Shown piece by piece: positions 24,013 to 32,464 of a DNA stretch of 64,000 nucleotides. Within the stretch, counting starts at the first letter, position 1. The number at the start of each line of letters is the position of its first letter. The position numbers and the translations under genes are program-made. Below the pieces are notes generated by a model that saw only the letters and a program-made list of their open reading frames with translations, had not been told where the DNA came from and ran no database searches. The stretch comes from Candidatus Poribacteria bacterium (GTDB taxonomy: Bacteria > Poribacteria > WGA-4E > WGA-3G), in assembly GCA_026702755.1 (NCBI GenBank), contig JAPPBX010000082.1, forward strand, positions 1 to 64,000, in the 5' to 3' direction.

Positions 24013-25944
24013 ATGAATTCCAGAACCGAGAATCCACCCGATGTAATCACCAAAAAAGCAGTAATTGTCGGATTAATCTTGGTGGTTGTCAATGCCTATT
24101 GGGTCGGAATAGCGAGTGAACTGTGGTATGCGGTCTACACACTGGTTTCACCGTTTTCCAACGCCGTTTTCACGCTGGTTGTGCTTCTCGCACTCAACGT
24201 TTTACTCCGCAAGTTATCACCGCGTATCGCCTTTACCCCCGCAGAATTGCTGCTCGTCTACATTATGGTGACGATGGTGTCCACTATTTCCGGACATGCG
24301 ATGATGGCGATCCTTATGGGAACGCTTGCACACCCTTTCTGGTTTGCAAGCCCTGAAAACGAATGGGCGCAACTTTTTCTGCACCACATCCCGTCATGGC
24401 TTACGGTCCACGAGTTTGAATGGTTAGCGGGTTATTATGAAGGTGAATCCAGTCTCTACTGGGCAGAACATCTCCGGATTTGGATTAGACCGGCACTTCT
24501 CTGGTCTGGATTCATCTTCTTACTCTACGGTTCATTACTCTGTTTAGGGCTGCTACTCCGCAAGCAGTGGATGGAACGCGAAAAACTGAGTTTCCCGCTA
24601 ACGCAATTGCCATTGCAAATGACAACCAATCGGAGTTTCTTTCGTTCCCGCGCGCTCTGGTTCGGATTCGGATTCGCTGCATTGCTCCGTGTGATGGCTG
24701 GATTGCACGACATTTTTCCCGTTGTCCCGGCGCTGCCGCCCAACTATCGGCTTGACCGGCACTTCACGGAGCGACCTTGGAATGCGATCGGTTACGCTTC
24801 AATGTCCTTTAATCTTGCGGTTGTTGGACTGACCTATTTTATGCCGCTCGACCTTGCGTTCTCGACATGGTTCTTCTTTTGGCTCACGCGTGCGGAACGT
24901 GTGATTGCGAGTGCAGTCGGTATTACAAATATCAGTGTCCTGCATCTTAACGATCGCGCATCGGGTGCTTGGGTAGGCATCGCCGTGCTGACGCTTTGGA
25001 TGAGTCGGCGGCACTTCGCTCGTTTCTTCCGACATGTGATTGGGCGCGAGTGGGGTGATGATAGCAACGAACCCCTCTCTTACCGGACGGTAGCCGTGCT
25101 AACAGTACTGAGTGTAGGACTTGTCTTCGGATTCTGCTATGCGGCGGGTATGTCGTTATGGGCAATTAGTGTATTTTATGCGCTGTTTATCGCATTCGCC
25201 ATAGCAATAGGACGCGTGCGTGCCGAACTCGGTCCACCCTATCACGAAGTCATCGGTATTAACCCACGGCAAATGATGGTCAGCATGTTCGGGACGCGAC
25301 AATTGGGGGGTGCAAACCTCACTGTAATGACGTTCCTCTACGCCTTTAATCGTTGCAACCGTTCGCACCCGATGCCGAACCAGATTGAATCACTCCGGAT
25401 CGGTGAACGCTCAGGGATGCCCGGAAAAACCTTGCTGCTGGGAATGGCACTTGCCATTGCAGTTGGTGCGTTAGCGACATTCTGGACCTATTTGCAAGTC
25501 GCGTATCATTACGGTGTTCTGGCGCGATGTCAAGGCGTTGTGGGACGATTTGGATGGGAGAGTTTCAACCCACTTCAGAGTTGGTTGCAGCACCCCAAAG
25601 AACCGGATATCAGCGCGGTCGTTTTTATGTCTGGTGGGTTCGCGTTCGTGTTCCTTCTCAATTTTTTGCGGACACGTCTGCTGTGGTGGACGCTACACCC
25701 ATCAGGCTATGTGCTTTCAGGCGCGTCGTGGGGTGGGCTCATCTATTTCTGGTTTCCTGTGATGGTAAGTTGGTTGATTAAGTTCTTAATTCTCCGTTTT
25801 TGGGGTTGGCAGATGTATCGTAAGGCGATCCCTTTCTTCCTGGGATTGGTCTTAGGGGACTACATCCCGCGAAGTATCTTGAGTCTCATCAGTTTTGCTT
25901 TGAATCTCTATATGCCTTCGTCCGGTGCGGGGCATACACTTTAG
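24013..25944 (+). CDS. Large membrane protein, DUF6785-like
   Basis: This 643-aa integral membrane protein has about twelve hydrophobic segments with a family-like FTPAELLLVYIMVTMVSTIS segment near residues 74-93, and ELGPPYHEVIG and NRCNRSHPMPNQIES further on. It resembles the DUF6785 (with DUF6784) proteins common in Planctomycetes, Armatimonadetes and Poribacteria, which have distant likeness to oligopeptide transporters. The substrate is unknown. It follows the S41 protease by 63 bases and may be co-transcribed. The family name is from memory of the pattern, not a search. Confidence 0.7.
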   Translation: MNSRTENPPDVITKKAVIVGLILVVVNAYWVGIASELWYAVYTLVSPFSNAVFTLVVLLALNVLLRKLSPRIAFTPAELLLVYIMVTMVSTISGHAMMAILMGTLAHPFWFASPENEWAQLFLHHIPSWLTVHEFEWLAGYYEGESSLYWAEHLRIWIRPALLWSGFIFLLYGSLLCLGLLLRKQWMEREKLSFPLTQLPLQMTTNRSFFRSRALWFGFGFAALLRVMAGLHDIFPVVPALPPNYRLDRHFTERPWNAIGYASMSFNLAVVGLTYFMPLDLAFSTWFFFWLTRAERVIASAVGITNISVLHLNDRASGAWVGIAVLTLWMSRRHFARFFRHVIGREWGDDSNEPLSYRTVAVLTVLSVGLVFGFCYAAGMSLWAISVFYALFIAFAIAIGRVRAELGPPYHEVIGINPRQMMVSMFGTRQLGGANLTVMTFLYAFNRCNRSHPMPNQIESLRIGERSGMPGKTLLLGMALAIAVGALATFWTYLQVAYHYGVLARCQGVVGRFGWESFNPLQSWLQHPKEPDISAVVFMSGGFAFVFLLNFLRTRLLWWTLHPSGYVLSGASWGGLIYFWFPVMVSWLIKFLILRFWGWQMYRKAIPFFLGLVLGDYIPRSILSLISFALNLYMPSSGAGHTL

Positions 25945-25946
25945 TG

Positions 25947-25998
25947 TTGGCTATCAGCAGTCAGCAATCAGTAGCGAGGTTAGGAAACCTCACCTACC
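25947..25998. repeat. Heptamer run plus small hairpin
   Basis: TTGGCTATCAGCAGTCAGCA with ATCAGTAG is directly followed by the hairpin GCGAGGTTAGGAAACCTCAC-CTACC (25974-25998). The same pairing of a GCTGA-type run with a hairpin is seen at 30361-30460 and 49974-50040. Confidence 0.55.
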
Positions 25999-26078
25999 AA
26001 TCCTAACAGAATAATGACTATAATTATGGAATTACTGAGATTGTTCGTTTATATTGTGTATCCGCTGGAGATTCGAGA

Positions 26079-27122
26079 ATGACACCATTGCTCACTGTCA
26101 AATCTATTACAAAGCAATTTGCCGCTACCCCGGTTGTGCAGGACGTGAGTTTCTCTGTTTATCTGGGGGAAATTTTCGCGCTTTTGGGACCCAGCGGTTG
26201 CGGGAAAACAACAACCTTGCGTATCATAGCGGGGTTTGAAATTGCAGATGCTGGAACAATCTCGATGTCAGGAAAAACATTTGCGAACAGTGAGACCCAC
26301 GTCCCCCCTGAATCACGCGGCATAGGGTTTGTGTTTCAGGACTATGCCCTTTTTCCACACAAAAATGTGCTTGAGAATGTCGGTTTTGGTCTCCGAAAGG
26401 TGTCGAAAAAGACGCGACAAGAAAGGGCATTTGAGGTGCTGGATATGGTCGGTTTGACGGATTTACATTCGCGTCTACCGCACCATCTCTCTGGTGGCGA
26501 GCAGCAGCGGGTGGCACTGGCGCGCGCGATCATCGCGCGTCCCAAACTTCTCCTCTTAGATGAACCTTTCTCAAGTCTTGATCCGGGATTGCGACAGGCG
26601 ACGCGTGAAGAGGTCCGATCACTTCTGAAAGCGGAAGGGATTAGCGCGATTCTCGTCACGCACGCGCAGGAAGAAGCGTTGAGTTTCGCTGAGCGGTTGG
26701 GAGTGATGAAAGAAGGCACGCTTGAACAGATCGGGACACCTGAAGCGGTATACCGCCAGCCGAAAACGGCTTATGTCGCAGACTTTTTAGGACAGACGAA
26801 TTTCGTTCAAGCGCACGTCAAAGACGGGATGGCAGAAACGCCATTCGGACGCGTAAAAGTAGATAGTGCTGACACAGCGGACGTGCTTCTCTCTATCCGA
26901 CCTGAATGCTTGAAGATGATAGCACCCGATTCTCAAAACAGCCCCGCAAAAAGTGGTCGTATCGTGGGGCAGGAATTTAAAGGGCACGATTTCACTTATC
27001 GGGTCAAGGTAGACGGAAAGCACTATTTCGTTCAGACCGACTACCGTTGTCCGTTTCAGATTGGCGACACTGTGCTGTTGGAAGCAGCTTCGGCAGTGGC
27101 AGTCATGCCTGAAAACACATAA
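26079..27122 (+). CDS. ABC transporter ATP-binding protein (FbpC/PotA-like)
   Basis: This is the ATPase of an importer of the iron(III)/spermidine/sulfate class (347 aa). Walker A is GPSGCGKTT (38-46), the Q-loop FQDYALFPH, the signature LSGGEQQR, Walker B LLLLDEPFSSLD, and the H-loop LVTHAQEEA. The region after about 240 is a TOBE-like domain (IVGQEFKGHDFTYRVKVDG). No permease or binding protein is adjacent, so it must work with subunits encoded elsewhere. Substrate cannot be assigned. Confidence 0.92.
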   Translation: MTPLLTVKSITKQFAATPVVQDVSFSVYLGEIFALLGPSGCGKTTTLRIIAGFEIADAGTISMSGKTFANSETHVPPESRGIGFVFQDYALFPHKNVLENVGFGLRKVSKKTRQERAFEVLDMVGLTDLHSRLPHHLSGGEQQRVALARAIIARPKLLLLDEPFSSLDPGLRQATREEVRSLLKAEGISAILVTHAQEEALSFAERLGVMKEGTLEQIGTPEAVYRQPKTAYVADFLGQTNFVQAHVKDGMAETPFGRVKVDSADTADVLLSIRPECLKMIAPDSQNSPAKSGRIVGQEFKGHDFTYRVKVDGKHYFVQTDYRCPFQIGDTVLLEAASAVAVMPENT

Positions 27123-27173
27123 GTGCACCGAGCAAGACCTATAGGGCGGTTTCTAACTGCGATATTTTCCGAA

Positions 27174-29216
27174 TTATAACATACCTCGAATTTCATTAAT
27201 CCCTTGGATCATTCGTGTGAATGCTTCAACCAGTCGGTCGATTTCTGCATGGACTGTGGCATCATCACTATTCTCTAATGCATCAAGAACCCCGGGAAAA
27301 ACAATCGCCGCGTAGCCTGTGTTGAGTCCCGGTGCATAGATAAGATGCTTAAACCAAGGACGTAACGGCAAGCCCGTCTGATCCGTCAAATTTCGCTCTA
27401 ATCGGTACAATCGTTGGTTTATCTCCGCAATCTGGGATAGATCGTCAGAAGCGAGGTAACGTGCGAGTTCCTGATTCAACGACCCTGCCACCTGCTGCCA
27501 CTCCGTGAGTAAACTGTCTAACTTCGCAATGTCTTTGGCAATTTTGTTTTTTGATCCAGAATTCTGCAACAACTTTAAAGGGGTCATCAGGTCTGTCGCG
27601 TAGGTCTCATAGTCGAAGGGCAGAATATCGGCGTTGGCAAGCTGCAGCGCGAGGGTGCCCCAAATCTGTGCCATCGCCGCCTGATACTGAAACGTCGGAT
27701 CGCCGAAATGCTCCATCCAGTAGAAGTTATCCTGCATGGCATGGTAGACCCCGTAGGGACCACCGAATCCCATGCTAACGGCAGGGATACCAGCATGCCC
27801 AACAAACGGCGAATGGTCTGAACCACTTCCAAGGTTGCCAACTTGTGGAATCTCCTTACTCTGAGATGTTTTCCAACTCTCGTAAACCGTCTTTAGTGTT
27901 CCTGGATCAATAACGTTCTGCGTTACTTCTCGTATTAACTCTCGTAGTGATGGAATCGCACTCACATAAAACCGCCCACCGGTCGCGGCGATGTCTACAT
28001 TGAGATAGGCAATGGCTTTCTGCTGGAGGGTTGCTTTTAAGTCCTCAACCCACTCGGTTGAACCGAGGATGCCGAATTCTTCAGCATCCCACGAGGCAAA
28101 AACAATACTCCGTTTTGGACGCACGCCTGTTTTGGAGAGTTCACCCAAACATTGTGCGACCTCTAAAAGCGAGGTCGTGCCACTGCCGGGGTCTGCTGCG
28201 CCATACACCCATGCGTCGTGGTGGTTGCCTAAGATTACCCATTGATCCGGATATTCCGTTCCTTCCAAAGTCGCAATGACGTTATAGATTGGACGGATGC
28301 TGTGTTCACAACGCACCTTGATGCGAACCTTCGCAGGTCCCGGTCCGATATGATATGCGAAAGGTAAGCCGCCCTGCCACTGTGATGGAACATTGGGTCC
28401 CGCGAGTGCCCTCAAAAACGGTTCGGCATCCCTATAGGCGATCGGAACGACAGGAATCTTGGGGAGGTCTGTAGCTTCGTCAATTGAGAGTCTTTGGGCA
28501 TCTTTAGTCGCTGCCCAACCGGGTGTCAGCGGGTCACTGGCGTGTTGAAAGATATACTTCACGGTGCCGCGCTGTATCGCATCATCTGAACGCCACGGAC
28601 CGCGAGGATAGACATCGCCACGCATGTATCCATCGTCTGCTGGATCTGAGTACAGGATTAAACCAACAGCACCGTTATCACCAGCCACTTTTGCTTTCAC
28701 ACCACGATAGCTGCCCCCATATCGAGCGATACAGATTTTGCCTTCTACTGAGATGCCTTGTTTCGCGAGAATTTGGTAGTCCTCGGGCAATCCCTTGTTG
28801 ACATAGATGAGTTGGGCGGTTACATCTCCATCGGGTGAATAGGCATTGTATCCGGGTACAATCTCAGTTTCATAAGAATCTTTGTCCCATTCCCAACTGG
28901 ATTCCTTGCCGACAGCGAGATGTTGGGTAGGTGAAACAAGTTCTACATGCACCTCAAGGGGATGCGGAAGATATACATGATATTCGTACATCTGAACCTG
29001 CAAACCGTAGTTTCCAAATTCTGTACGCAGGTATTCCGCTATCTTGCGGCTATTCTCTGTACCAGCGAGATGAGGCTCCTCGGCCAGGAAACGCAATTTA
29101 TGCCGGCACCTTTCCGCCGATACCAGTTCCTTAAAACGGATTTCATACTGCTTTTGTGAGGCAGCACTTTCTGCTGTGAACCCACGCATACCAAAGACAT
29201 TATGCGAAGAAAGCAC
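27174..29216 (-). CDS. M28 peptidase, glutamate carboxypeptidase II-like
   Basis: This 680-aa zinc exopeptidase has the GCPII layout: a protease-associated (PA) domain around 110-220, the M28 catalytic domain about 290-540, and a C-terminal transferrin-receptor-like dimerisation domain. Zinc ligands are seen in GNHHDAW, AADPGSGT, SWDAEEFG, YLNVD and GSDHSPF. The GTG start at 29216 loses a hydrophobic segment. The same frame continues upstream through NFCLICILAVFVLSSHNVFG, a good signal peptide, to a stop at 29304-29306, but there is no ATG, GTG or TTG in that extension. The protein is therefore probably secreted and starts at a rare codon, or carries a frameshift at its 5' end. Confidence 0.87.
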   Translation of the reverse strand: MLSSHNVFGMRGFTAESAASQKQYEIRFKELVSAERCRHKLRFLAEEPHLAGTENSRKIAEYLRTEFGNYGLQVQMYEYHVYLPHPLEVHVELVSPTQHLAVGKESSWEWDKDSYETEIVPGYNAYSPDGDVTAQLIYVNKGLPEDYQILAKQGISVEGKICIARYGGSYRGVKAKVAGDNGAVGLILYSDPADDGYMRGDVYPRGPWRSDDAIQRGTVKYIFQHASDPLTPGWAATKDAQRLSIDEATDLPKIPVVPIAYRDAEPFLRALAGPNVPSQWQGGLPFAYHIGPGPAKVRIKVRCEHSIRPIYNVIATLEGTEYPDQWVILGNHHDAWVYGAADPGSGTTSLLEVAQCLGELSKTGVRPKRSIVFASWDAEEFGILGSTEWVEDLKATLQQKAIAYLNVDIAATGGRFYVSAIPSLRELIREVTQNVIDPGTLKTVYESWKTSQSKEIPQVGNLGSGSDHSPFVGHAGIPAVSMGFGGPYGVYHAMQDNFYWMEHFGDPTFQYQAAMAQIWGTLALQLANADILPFDYETYATDLMTPLKLLQNSGSKNKIAKDIAKLDSLLTEWQQVAGSLNQELARYLASDDLSQIAEINQRLYRLERNLTDQTGLPLRPWFKHLIYAPGLNTGYAAIVFPGVLDALENSDDATVHAEIDRLVEAFTRMIQGINEIRGML

Positions 29217-29375
29217 AAATACGGCAAGTATGCAGATAAGACAGAAATTCGGTCTCCACGTATGCCTTGGCAGATAGAATATATTTTTTAGCGTTGTGAT
29301 AAGTCATTACCCCCTTTTATTTTCTGAATATCATACCACACCTCACACGCGTTTTCACTATATTTTTTATTCACG

Positions 29376-29413
29376 CGATTTTCTACCATTTTTTGTCATA
29401 AAATAGAAAATCG
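29376..29413. promoter_or_regulatory. 10-bp dyad, possible operator
   Basis: CGATTTTCTA (29376-29385) and TAGAAAATCG (29404-29413) are perfect inverted repeats with an 18-base centre. They sit 33 bases upstream of the TTGACA of the response-regulator gene, a plausible activator or autoregulation site. Confidence 0.4.
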
Positions 29414-29445
29414 ACAGTTTGCTATTAAGGAAATGTCTCTAAAAA

Positions 29446-29475
29446 TTGACACGATGTTGCCTTATCTGTTAAAAT
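29446..29475 (+). promoter_or_regulatory. Promoter for response regulator
   Basis: TTGACA at 29446-29451 with TTAAAA at 17 or TAAAAT at 18 bases. The transcript would have a leader of about 155 bases before the ATG at 29639. Confidence 0.6.
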
Positions 29476-29638
29476 AGAATTGTAGTCGAAATTGATCGGT
29501 ATGATTTAGTTTTCGGTTTCTGATTTATATCCTCTTTTATATCATCTGGGGTATCGCTACAGTGGGGCGGCTCTATCCTGAAATTGACACTACAGGAGAA
29601 CTGAGTGCCTCTGAAAATCGACTGCAGGGGAAACCTAA

Positions 29639-30331
29639 ATGGATGCAAAGATTCTAATTGTTGAAGACGAACGTGATATCGTAGATTTATTACGATATAA
29701 CTTACAAAAAGCAGGCTTTGACACAGATTACGTCCGGAACGGTGTTGATGCTCTCCATAGTGCTGTCGAAAAACCACCGGACCTTATTTTGTTAGACTTG
29801 ATGCTGCCAGAGGTGGATGGTCTCATTGTCTGTCGCTTATTAAAGAATGATCCGAGGACAAAAAATATTCCGATCGTGATGGTAACAGCGAAAGCAGAAG
29901 AACGAGATCGGGTTGCTGGATTGGAACTTGGTGCAGATGATTACATCACAAAACCCTTTAGTCCAAGGGAAGTCGTACTTCGGGTGTCCGCCGTTTTACG
30001 CCGTATTCAGGTCGGCAAACAGACAGAAGATACAAAGCAAATCGAAACACACGGGTTAACAATCGATCTCGATAAACACCAGGTATTGACTGACAACGGT
30101 CCAATCGACCTCACAGCAACAGAGTTTAAACTTATCACCTTATTTGCGCGTTCACCGGGACGCGTTTTCACCCGCGATGTTCTGATGGATGTAATTTGGG
30201 GACAGGAGTATTACGGCATCGACCGAACGGTGGATACACACGTTAGCCGACTTCGACGCAAACTTGGGGAATTGGGTAAGCATATTGAGACTGTGCACGG
30301 GGTTGGGTATCGGTTTAAGGAAAGTAATTGA
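29639..30331 (+). CDS. PhoB/OmpR-family response regulator
   Basis: This 230-aa two-component regulator has a receiver domain (1-115) with the acidic pair Asp10/Glu11, phospho-acceptor Asp53, Thr83 and Lys105, and a C-terminal winged-helix DNA-binding domain (about 135-228; LTATEFKLITLFARSPGRVF and VDTHVSRLRRKLGE). It resembles PhoB most. No histidine kinase gene is adjacent, so it is an orphan in this window. AGGGGA lies ahead of the ATG. Confidence 0.92.
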   Translation: MDAKILIVEDERDIVDLLRYNLQKAGFDTDYVRNGVDALHSAVEKPPDLILLDLMLPEVDGLIVCRLLKNDPRTKNIPIVMVTAKAEERDRVAGLELGADDYITKPFSPREVVLRVSAVLRRIQVGKQTEDTKQIETHGLTIDLDKHQVLTDNGPIDLTATEFKLITLFARSPGRVFTRDVLMDVIWGQEYYGIDRTVDTHVSRLRRKLGELGKHIETVHGVGYRFKESN

Positions 30332-30515
30332 GAACAGCTATACCTGAGGCATTCGATCCTCTTGTAGGAAGGATCTTCAAATCCTGACGTTCACTGACTG
30401 CTAACTGCTGATGGCTGAGCACTGATGAAGTGCTTCCAAGCGAGAGGGAACCCTCAAGGTTTCCTCCCGCGTTGAATTGCACTTGTAGGGTTGATATACA
30501 GATCTCACTCCAGAC
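30332..30515. repeat. Spacer of small hairpins and heptamers
   Basis: Two small imperfect hairpins (about 30361-30386 GTAGGAAGGATCTTCAAATCC; 30440-30470 GAGGGAACCCTCAAGGTTTC) flank the run TCACTGACTGCTAACTGCTG-ATGGCTGA (30390-30417). No gene seen. Confidence 0.5.
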
Positions 30516-30890
30516 CTACGGAAACTCTATCCCGAGTTTTCGACACACCTTTCGGATTTTGTTAATCGCGCCGCCTATCTGCTTCCCACCTCGCGTAACA
30601 CCAAAAAGGTGTTGGCTTACAACACGGCGAGAAATACCGAGAATGTTTCCAATCTCCTCCTGCGTTTTACCTTTATAGAAGTAGAGTTGGATACACTCCG
30701 CTTGACGTTTAGTTAGTTCCTGCGCGATAATCCAACGAATTTGCTTCAGAACTACCTGCCGTTTGGCACGGCGCGCCTCCGCATATTCGTCATCAGGTGC
30801 TTGATACCAGAAATAGTCCTCGGTTGTGAGCTGATCAAAATACTCCGGTGGCACCGGGATCTCCCAAAAATCGGGATTAAATTTGGGCAT
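30516..30890 (-). CDS. Sigma-70 region-4-like HTH protein
   Basis: This 124-aa protein carries a C-terminal helix-turn-helix like region 4 of sigma-70 factors: KRQAECIQLYFYKGKTQEEI followed by GNILGISRRVVSQHL (about residues 65-100). Region 2 is absent, so it cannot be a complete sigma factor. The N-terminal 60 residues, rich in Pro, Tyr and Asp (PPEYFDQLTTEDYFWY), match nothing I know. A GAGGGAG site precedes the ATG. A promoter and a 23-codon ORF with a strong ribosome site lie upstream. It may be a regulator, but the target is unknown. Confidence 0.7.
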   Translation of the reverse strand: MPKFNPDFWEIPVPPEYFDQLTTEDYFWYQAPDDEYAEARRAKRQVVLKQIRWIIAQELTKRQAECIQLYFYKGKTQEEIGNILGISRRVVSQHLFGVTRGGKQIGGAINKIRKVCRKLGIEFP

Positions 30891-30942
30891 AGATAAGCAA
30901 CTCCCTCAAATGTGAGGCGACTGCGCCTATGCCTTAATCAAA

Positions 30943-31014
30943 TTATCGATAAAGGGCAGAGGCGCCATCGCCATAAACTAAATACTGAAGTGTGGCGTGG
31001 CTTATACGTAACAT
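30943..31014 (-). CDS. Possible 23-aa leader peptide
   Basis: ATG at 31014 opens a 23-codon frame (MLRISHATLQYLVYGDGASA then LYR) ending at 30943, 53 bases before the HTH gene. A strong AAGGAGG site lies nine bases ahead. Between it and the next gene is GGCGCAGTCGCC, a short palindrome. It may be a leader peptide or just a chance frame with a good ribosome site. Confidence 0.35.
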   Translation of the reverse strand: MLRISHATLQYLVYGDGASALYR

Positions 31015-31043
31015 AATGGCTACCTCCTTATCCTCCTTATTGT

Positions 31044-31074
31044 TTTATAATTGGGAACGGTGCAAGGATGTCAA
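31044..31074 (-). promoter_or_regulatory. Promoter for leader/HTH gene
   Basis: On the minus strand TTGACA (31069-31074) is followed after 17 bases by ATTATA, or after 19 by TATAAA (31044-31049). Confidence 0.5.
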
Positions 31075-31202
31075 TGACTTTTTGCAAACCGCACATGATA
31101 GTATAACAAAAGACACAAAAATATGCGATAAAAATTCGGTTCAGCACGCGATGGTTAATAAAGTCCGCGTTCTACCGCAGAAGTAGCATACTTTGTAAAA
31201 TA

Positions 31203-31233
31203 GGGGACAGAGGGGTTTAAACCCTCCGTCCCT
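31203..31233 (-). terminator. Hairpin downstream of nucleotidyltransferase gene
   Basis: GGGACAGAGGGGTTTAAACC-CTCCGTCCC forms an imperfect hairpin, similar in place and sequence to 34648-34681 after the GNAT gene. Both are followed (plus strand) by AAAG-G-GCGACAC. It has no T run, so termination is unproven. Confidence 0.45.
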
Positions 31234-31247
31234 TTCCAAAGAGTGCG

Positions 31248-31292
31248 ACACTAAGTGTCACACCGCAAGGGCGTAACACTAAGTGTCACACC
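31248..31292. promoter_or_regulatory. Two direct 17-base repeats with dyad
   Basis: ACACTAAGTGTCACACC occurs at 31248-31264 and 31276-31292, 28 bases apart. Each contains the palindrome ACACTAAGTGT. Such spaced dyads are typical of operators; they lie upstream of the HTH gene at 30890. Confidence 0.45.
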
Positions 31293-31390
31293 TCCTCTGG
31301 TTTGCTAACATAATAAATACCTCCTTTTTTTCGCTTGCCACAATACAGCGGCAATAGGATACCATCGCCATAAAAAATGACAATGATTCA

Positions 31391-31420
31391 CTTAAACACA
31401 TTTTCGGATGCACTTTTGCA
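31391..31420 (-). promoter_or_regulatory. GTGCATCC-N10-TAA motif, site 1
   Basis: Minus-strand AAAGTGCATCCGAAAATGTG then TTTAAG. Three similar sites, all in the same orientation and each upstream of a minus-strand gene, are at 32382-32410, 34567-34596 and 36923-36954. Confidence 0.45.
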
Positions 31421-31530
31421 TGTTTTTGCGAAAAAAAATGAAAAAAATATTTTTCGGGGTCGAAAAACGAATTTAAAAGAACATTGAACTGCTACAATTA
31501 TCCCGTTCAATTCTCTGCATTGACTCTGTT

Positions 31531-32349
31531 TCATGCCGCACGGAGTTGCTCCCCGACCCAATCTACCCAAGGAACAAGTTGAGATAAATATGCAGAAATT
31601 TTGCTATCCGTTGCAGATGGATCAGGAAAGATGTATAACCTCTCCGTGTCATTCAAGAAAACGCGCCAATGTGGAAAACGCGAATTTAATAGGGGAAATA
31701 TGTCTGTCCCTTTGAATGAATACGATTCACCGTCCCCAATGAGAAGATAGGCTCCACCCAGGACGGCTAACCGAGCGAGTTTGCGAAGGCGATGAGGCAG
31801 CACTTTCGGCAAGCGAAAATCGGTCTTATTTTCCGTTTCCAACCCAGCAGCATATCGGACAAGATCCAATACGGATTGAAAATAATCCCGTGCCTGACCT
31901 TTATCCATGTCGGGTACACCAAGTCCTCCAATCAGATCATCACCCAAAACAAGCGTCGTATCGTAGCGGAGACGATGCACCCAAGCCAACGACCTCACGT
32001 ATGCAATTTCATCAACTGGGGATTGTAATCCATCAAGTCTCTCAGTGGCAGAACGCGGCGGACAGAAGCCATTCGCGGAGGGGTATCTCGATTCAACGCG
32101 CTGTTCTGCTTGGTTGAACCATTCCTTATCCGCGTCATTGAATTCGTCGATAATAAATGGATATAGGTCAAGATCAGAAACGCCGGGGACGGCTTCATTT
32201 CTGTGAACACTGCCGCCGACATAAATTGCCACCAGTCGATTTTGGAAGTGAGTCCAGTATTCATAGGCGTGATATTGGATTGCATCTCTGAAAAATTCCT
32301 CACCAAATAGAGAAAGGTTAAAAAGAGACGGTTGTCTTAGTTGTTGCAT
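31531..32349 (-). CDS. Nucleotidyltransferase-fold protein
   Basis: This 272-aa protein has the polymerase-beta-type nucleotidyltransferase signature YVGGSVHRNEAVPGVSDLDL (about residues 43-62): GGS, ten residues later DLD. A helical C-terminal half with TENKTDFRLPKVLPHRLRKL follows. Related proteins transfer nucleotides to aminoglycosides, proteins or RNA, or serve as antitoxins in MNT/HEPN pairs; no HEPN partner is next to it. A ribosome site (GGAGG) precedes the ATG. The substrate cannot be assigned. Confidence 0.75.
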   Translation of the reverse strand: MQQLRQPSLFNLSLFGEEFFRDAIQYHAYEYWTHFQNRLVAIYVGGSVHRNEAVPGVSDLDLYPFIIDEFNDADKEWFNQAEQRVESRYPSANGFCPPRSATERLDGLQSPVDEIAYVRSLAWVHRLRYDTTLVLGDDLIGGLGVPDMDKGQARDYFQSVLDLVRYAAGLETENKTDFRLPKVLPHRLRKLARLAVLGGAYLLIGDGESYSFKGTDIFPLLNSRFPHWRVFLNDTERLYIFPDPSATDSKISAYLSQLVPWVDWVGEQLRAA

Positions 32350-32381
32350 GAACTTTCCTCCATGAAAAATAAAAGTAATTT

Positions 32382-32410
32382 ACTTAAATGTATTCTCGGA
32401 TGCAGTTTGC
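32382..32410 (-). promoter_or_regulatory. GTGCATCC-type motif, site 2
   Basis: Minus-strand GCAAACTGCATCCGAGAATA then CATTTAAGT, 33 bases before the nucleotidyltransferase start. It shares spacing GCATCC-N10-TTAAGT with site 1. Confidence 0.45.
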
Positions 32411-32464
32411 TAATTACGCAACAGCACTTTTGCCTGAAAAGTATTGTTGTCCTTTCTCAAGATG

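Larger units (their letters stand above)
29217..29638. other. Divergent regulatory region
   Basis: This 422-base region holds the probable signal-peptide extension of the M28 gene (29217-29303), a long dyad CGATTTTCTA/TAGAAAATCG (29376-29413) and the response-regulator promoter (29446-29475). A second AAATTGACACTACAGG box lies at 29581-29596. Confidence 0.55.
30891..31530. other. 640-base region upstream of HTH gene
   Basis: This holds, from right to left in minus-strand sense: a GTGCATCC-type motif (31391-31420), a second very short RBS-ATG unit (MLANQRRCDT, 31279-31311), two identical 17-base repeats with a dyad (31248-31264, 31276-31292), a hairpin (31203-31233), a promoter (31044-31074) and a leader ORF (30943-31014). 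No ordinary-size gene is visible. Confidence 0.5.

Noticed and set aside
31203-31300. A possible small regulatory RNA or riboswitch
   Set aside because: The hairpin and dyads are clear, but no known riboswitch pattern or conserved fold could be recognised.
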